From Flavobacterium salmonis (GTDB lineage: Bacteria > Bacteroidota > Bacteroidia > Flavobacteriales > Flavobacteriaceae): a stretch of DNA of 64,000 nucleotides. Positions 62,161 through 64,000 of this stretch are shown here, one piece after another. The stretch is taken from positions 1-64,000 of the forward strand of contig NZ_CAIJDP010000074.1 in NCBI RefSeq assembly GCF_903819435.1, in the 5' to 3' direction. Made by a program: the position numbers and the translations under genes. The notes below the pieces were generated by a model, which saw nothing but the letters and a program-made list of their open reading frames with translations, had not been told where the DNA came from and made no database searches. The number at the start of each line of letters is the position of its first letter. Position 1 is the first letter of the stretch.

Positions 62161-63072
62161 TTAATGTTTCTTCAGATACTTCTTGTAAAGGAAAAATCCG
62201 CCAATGCTTATTAAGATAAATGGCCACAGATTAACGAAGAAAACTAAGATTGACTGTAAAATATACCAGCCGCTTTTTAGGGAGTCTATTATCTGGATTC
62301 CAAGGTTTGGTTTGTAAGCAGCAGGATCTTTTTCACCGGCAATTATTTCTTGCTTTATTGTTTCGTTTTGATAAAGTTGTAAAGTTACCGTGCTGAAATT
62401 AATTTGATCCTGAAGTGATAAATTATCAATAGTGCGATTATCGTTTGCTTCTTTTTGGTTTGCCAAAATATTCTCTGCTTCCATAATATCATTGATTTTT
62501 TTGCCCTTCTCGTCAATTGCTTTTTCGACTCTTTTTTCGGTATTGGTACTTCTTTTTTGAGAAAGCTGATTTGATAATAATTTCAGTGAAACATCATCGG
62601 CTTTGATTACTCTGAAATCAAGGAAGTCAATTTGTTTGGCAATAGTTTTGATAACCGTATCGAGCTGTGTATTGGGAACGCGGATTGTAATGTTGTTTTC
62701 TACTGTAAATTTAGTAGTTTCAAGTGTGCTGTCCTGACTGATTTTGGTTTTAATCTGATTCTGAATAGTACTTTGTAAATTGGTATAGGTAACAAACCCG
62801 CCAAATTTTTGGGTAGCATTTTCAATTGCATAAGTTGACCTGACGACGTTTTTAACCTTGAATTTGATATCAGCAGTTCGAATGAATTTCTGTTTGCTGT
62901 CTTTTTTTTCGACTGCTGCCGATGATGAAATAGCTGTGCTGGATAAACCAGCTGTACTGTCGGTTGTTGCGTAATCTGCTTTTTCTTCTGCTGTTGCATC
63001 TGCTTTTTTGCAGGAAAATAATACTGCGGTAACAACTAAGGTGGTCAAACCTAATTTTGCAATTGTTTTCAT
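62161..63072 (-). CDS. DUF4349 lipoprotein
   Basis: 303 residues. Lipoprotein signal with lipobox VLFSC (Cys21), a Ser/Thr-rich linker, then a DUF4349 domain (IRTADIKFKVKNVVRSTYAI, ENATQKFGGFVTYTNLQS), a coiled coil (about 170-215) and one membrane helix near the C-terminus (ILVFFVNLWPFILISIGGFF), followed by a basic tail KKYLKKH. Lipid anchor plus terminal helix implies that it spans from membrane to envelope space. Function of the family unknown. Confidence 0.88.
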   Translation of the reverse strand: MKTIAKLGLTTLVVTAVLFSCKKADATAEEKADYATTDSTAGLSSTAISSSAAVEKKDSKQKFIRTADIKFKVKNVVRSTYAIENATQKFGGFVTYTNLQSTIQNQIKTKISQDSTLETTKFTVENNITIRVPNTQLDTVIKTIAKQIDFLDFRVIKADDVSLKLLSNQLSQKRSTNTEKRVEKAIDEKGKKINDIMEAENILANQKEANDNRTIDNLSLQDQINFSTVTLQLYQNETIKQEIIAGEKDPAAYKPNLGIQIIDSLKSGWYILQSILVFFVNLWPFILISIGGFFLYKKYLKKH

Positions 63073-63231
63073 AAAGTTTTTAAATGTTGATTAATAAATG
63101 TTTTTGTATAAAGGGTAAGTAATGTTTAAACCAAACGGCAAGAAAAGTTTTAAGAATTACTGTTAATTCGATATACTAAAAAGTGTGCCAATATTTTTTT
63201 GATATTACTTATTGAAGGAATTTTTTTGTCG

Positions 63232-63239
63232 TAATTTTG
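63232..63239 (+). promoter_or_regulatory. Candidate -7 box for the pabB-like gene
   Basis: TAATTTTG, perfect TAnnTTTG, 21 bases before the proposed TTG start at 63261. It overlaps a possible earlier TTG start (63237), which argues against that start. Confidence 0.45.
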
Positions 63240-63260
63240 AAATCTAAAATTGATTCATTT

Positions 63261-64000
63261 TTGAGAGTTTCCATTCACAAGCACATTCCGGATCCGGGGC
63301 AGTTTAAGCAACAGCTTTTAAGTTGGTCACAACAATTTCGAGAGGTTATTTTTTTGGATAGCAATACTTATCCGCAAGAATATTCCAACTTCGATTGTAT
63401 GATGGCTGTTGATGCTTTTACATCTTTAAAAACAGATTTTCATAATGCGTTTGAGGATTTAAAACAGTATCAGCAAACTACAAAAGACTGGCTTTTTGGT
63501 TATTTGTCTTATGATCTTAAAAATGATACAGAATCTTTAAAATCATCCAATTTTGACGGACTGTACTTTCCGGATTTGTTTTTCTTTCAGCCTAAAAAGA
63601 TTTTTTTATTGAAAGAAAACCATCTTGAAATCAGCTATTTGTCGCTTTGTGATGATGAGGTTGAAGAGGATTTTGAGGAAATTATTCAAAGTAAAAATGA
63701 TTCTTTCGAAACGTTGGACAGAGTACAAGTGCAACAACGAATTTCAAAAGAATTATATCTTCAAAAAGTAACAAAAATGCTGGAACACATTCACGCAGGT
63801 GATATGTACGAAGCTAATTTTTGTATGGAATTTTTTGCCGAAAATGCCGTTATCAATCCATTGGAAAAATTTCAAAAACTGAATGAGATTTCAAAAGCGC
63901 CATTTTCAGTTTTCTTTAAGAATAACAAACATTTTTTGCTTTCTGCGTCACCGGAACGTTACTTGAAAAAAGATGGTGATGCCATCATTTCTCAGCCTAT
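63261..64000 (+). CDS. pabB: Aminodeoxychorismate synthase component I-like (partial, runs off the window)
   Basis: Chorismate-using enzyme of the anthranilate/para-aminobenzoate synthase family, giving the precursor of folate. About 246 residues are visible: an N-terminal domain (FKQQLLSWSQQFREVIFLDS, TTKDWLFGYLSYDLKND) and the start of the catalytic domain (YLQKVTKMLEHIHAGDMYEA, LLSASPERYLKKDGD). The N-terminal domain is of the shorter Bacteroidota type. No ATG lies in frame before residue 50; TTG at 63261 gives the expected start (RVSIHKHIPDPGQFKQQLL). The C-terminus lies beyond the window, so a fusion partner cannot be excluded. Confidence 0.8.
   Translation, partial: MRVSIHKHIPDPGQFKQQLLSWSQQFREVIFLDSNTYPQEYSNFDCMMAVDAFTSLKTDFHNAFEDLKQYQQTTKDWLFGYLSYDLKNDTESLKSSNFDGLYFPDLFFFQPKKIFLLKENHLEISYLSLCDDEVEEDFEEIIQSKNDSFETLDRVQVQQRISKELYLQKVTKMLEHIHAGDMYEANFCMEFFAENAVINPLEKFQKLNEISKAPFSVFFKNNKHFLLSASPERYLKKDGDAIISQP

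Overview
The window looks like a chromosomal segment of a Flavobacterium-like member of the Bacteroidota. Evidence: low GC; promoter-like TAnnTTTG (-7) boxes instead of sigma70-type sites; no obvious Shine-Dalgarno dependence; and family content such as IntDOT-type integrase, DUF6952, DUF1634 next to TauE, RibB with a dead RibA-like domain, Tat-exported Gfo/Idh/MocA proteins, LemA/DUF3137 and M949-type surface protein. All calls come from reading the sequence; no database search was possible.

Layout. (1) 0.3-6.6 kb: a compact six-gene type II secretion / type IV pilus-like operon on + (pseudopilin, minimal prepilin peptidase, GspE ATPase, secretin, PilM/N-like and PilO-like proteins), with no GspF. 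(2) 6.6-25.7 kb: an accessory region ending near a tRNA-Ser. It holds a dead IS1-type transposase, an IS200 element nested in a second element with 38-bp inverted ends, a decayed CHAT-like fragment, an unusual three-gene cluster of exported proteins (including a 1407-residue protein whose C-terminus resembles the TcB-binding end of Tc-toxin A subunits), an AbiE-type toxin-antitoxin pair, a GC-richer GH18 chitinase with a jacalin-like domain, a truncated IS6 element, a secreted orphan and a tyrosine recombinase module. Diverged direct repeats (8283-8413, 15911-16036, 22886-22971, 23011-23096, with a shortened form at 25573-25594) cut the region into modules and look like successive attachment scars. 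(3) 25.9-33.0 kb: a seven-gene minus-strand housekeeping run (tpx, dgkA, ftsK, lolA-like, lptF/G-like, ribB-like, thioesterase). (4) 33.5-35.0 kb: peroxiredoxin, thioredoxin and a small DUF6952-type gene. (5) 35.1-42.5 kb: a peptidoglycan-recycling group (NagZ-like, AmpG-like, DUF187 glycosidase, AnmK) with GNAT, zinc-ribbon and TPR genes between. (6) 42.7-64 kb: ordinary chromosome: LemA/DUF3137, a TauE gene broken by one in-frame stop plus DUF1634, a large FAD/Fe-S dehydrogenase, paired Tat-exported oxidoreductases, an amino-acid permease, an Lrp-regulated PLP lyase, a toxin-antitoxin pair with a deleted toxin, lpdA, a lipocalin, DoxX, DUF4349 and the start of a pabB-like gene.

Two dispersed palindromic repeat families run through the intergenic spaces. 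The first carries a hairpin with a five-base loop whose stem shows compensatory changes between copies, so it is probably selected as an RNA or DNA hairpin. The most interesting candidate for an undescribed system is the exported TcA-like cluster at 9.2-15.4 kb, possibly with the nearby chitinase.
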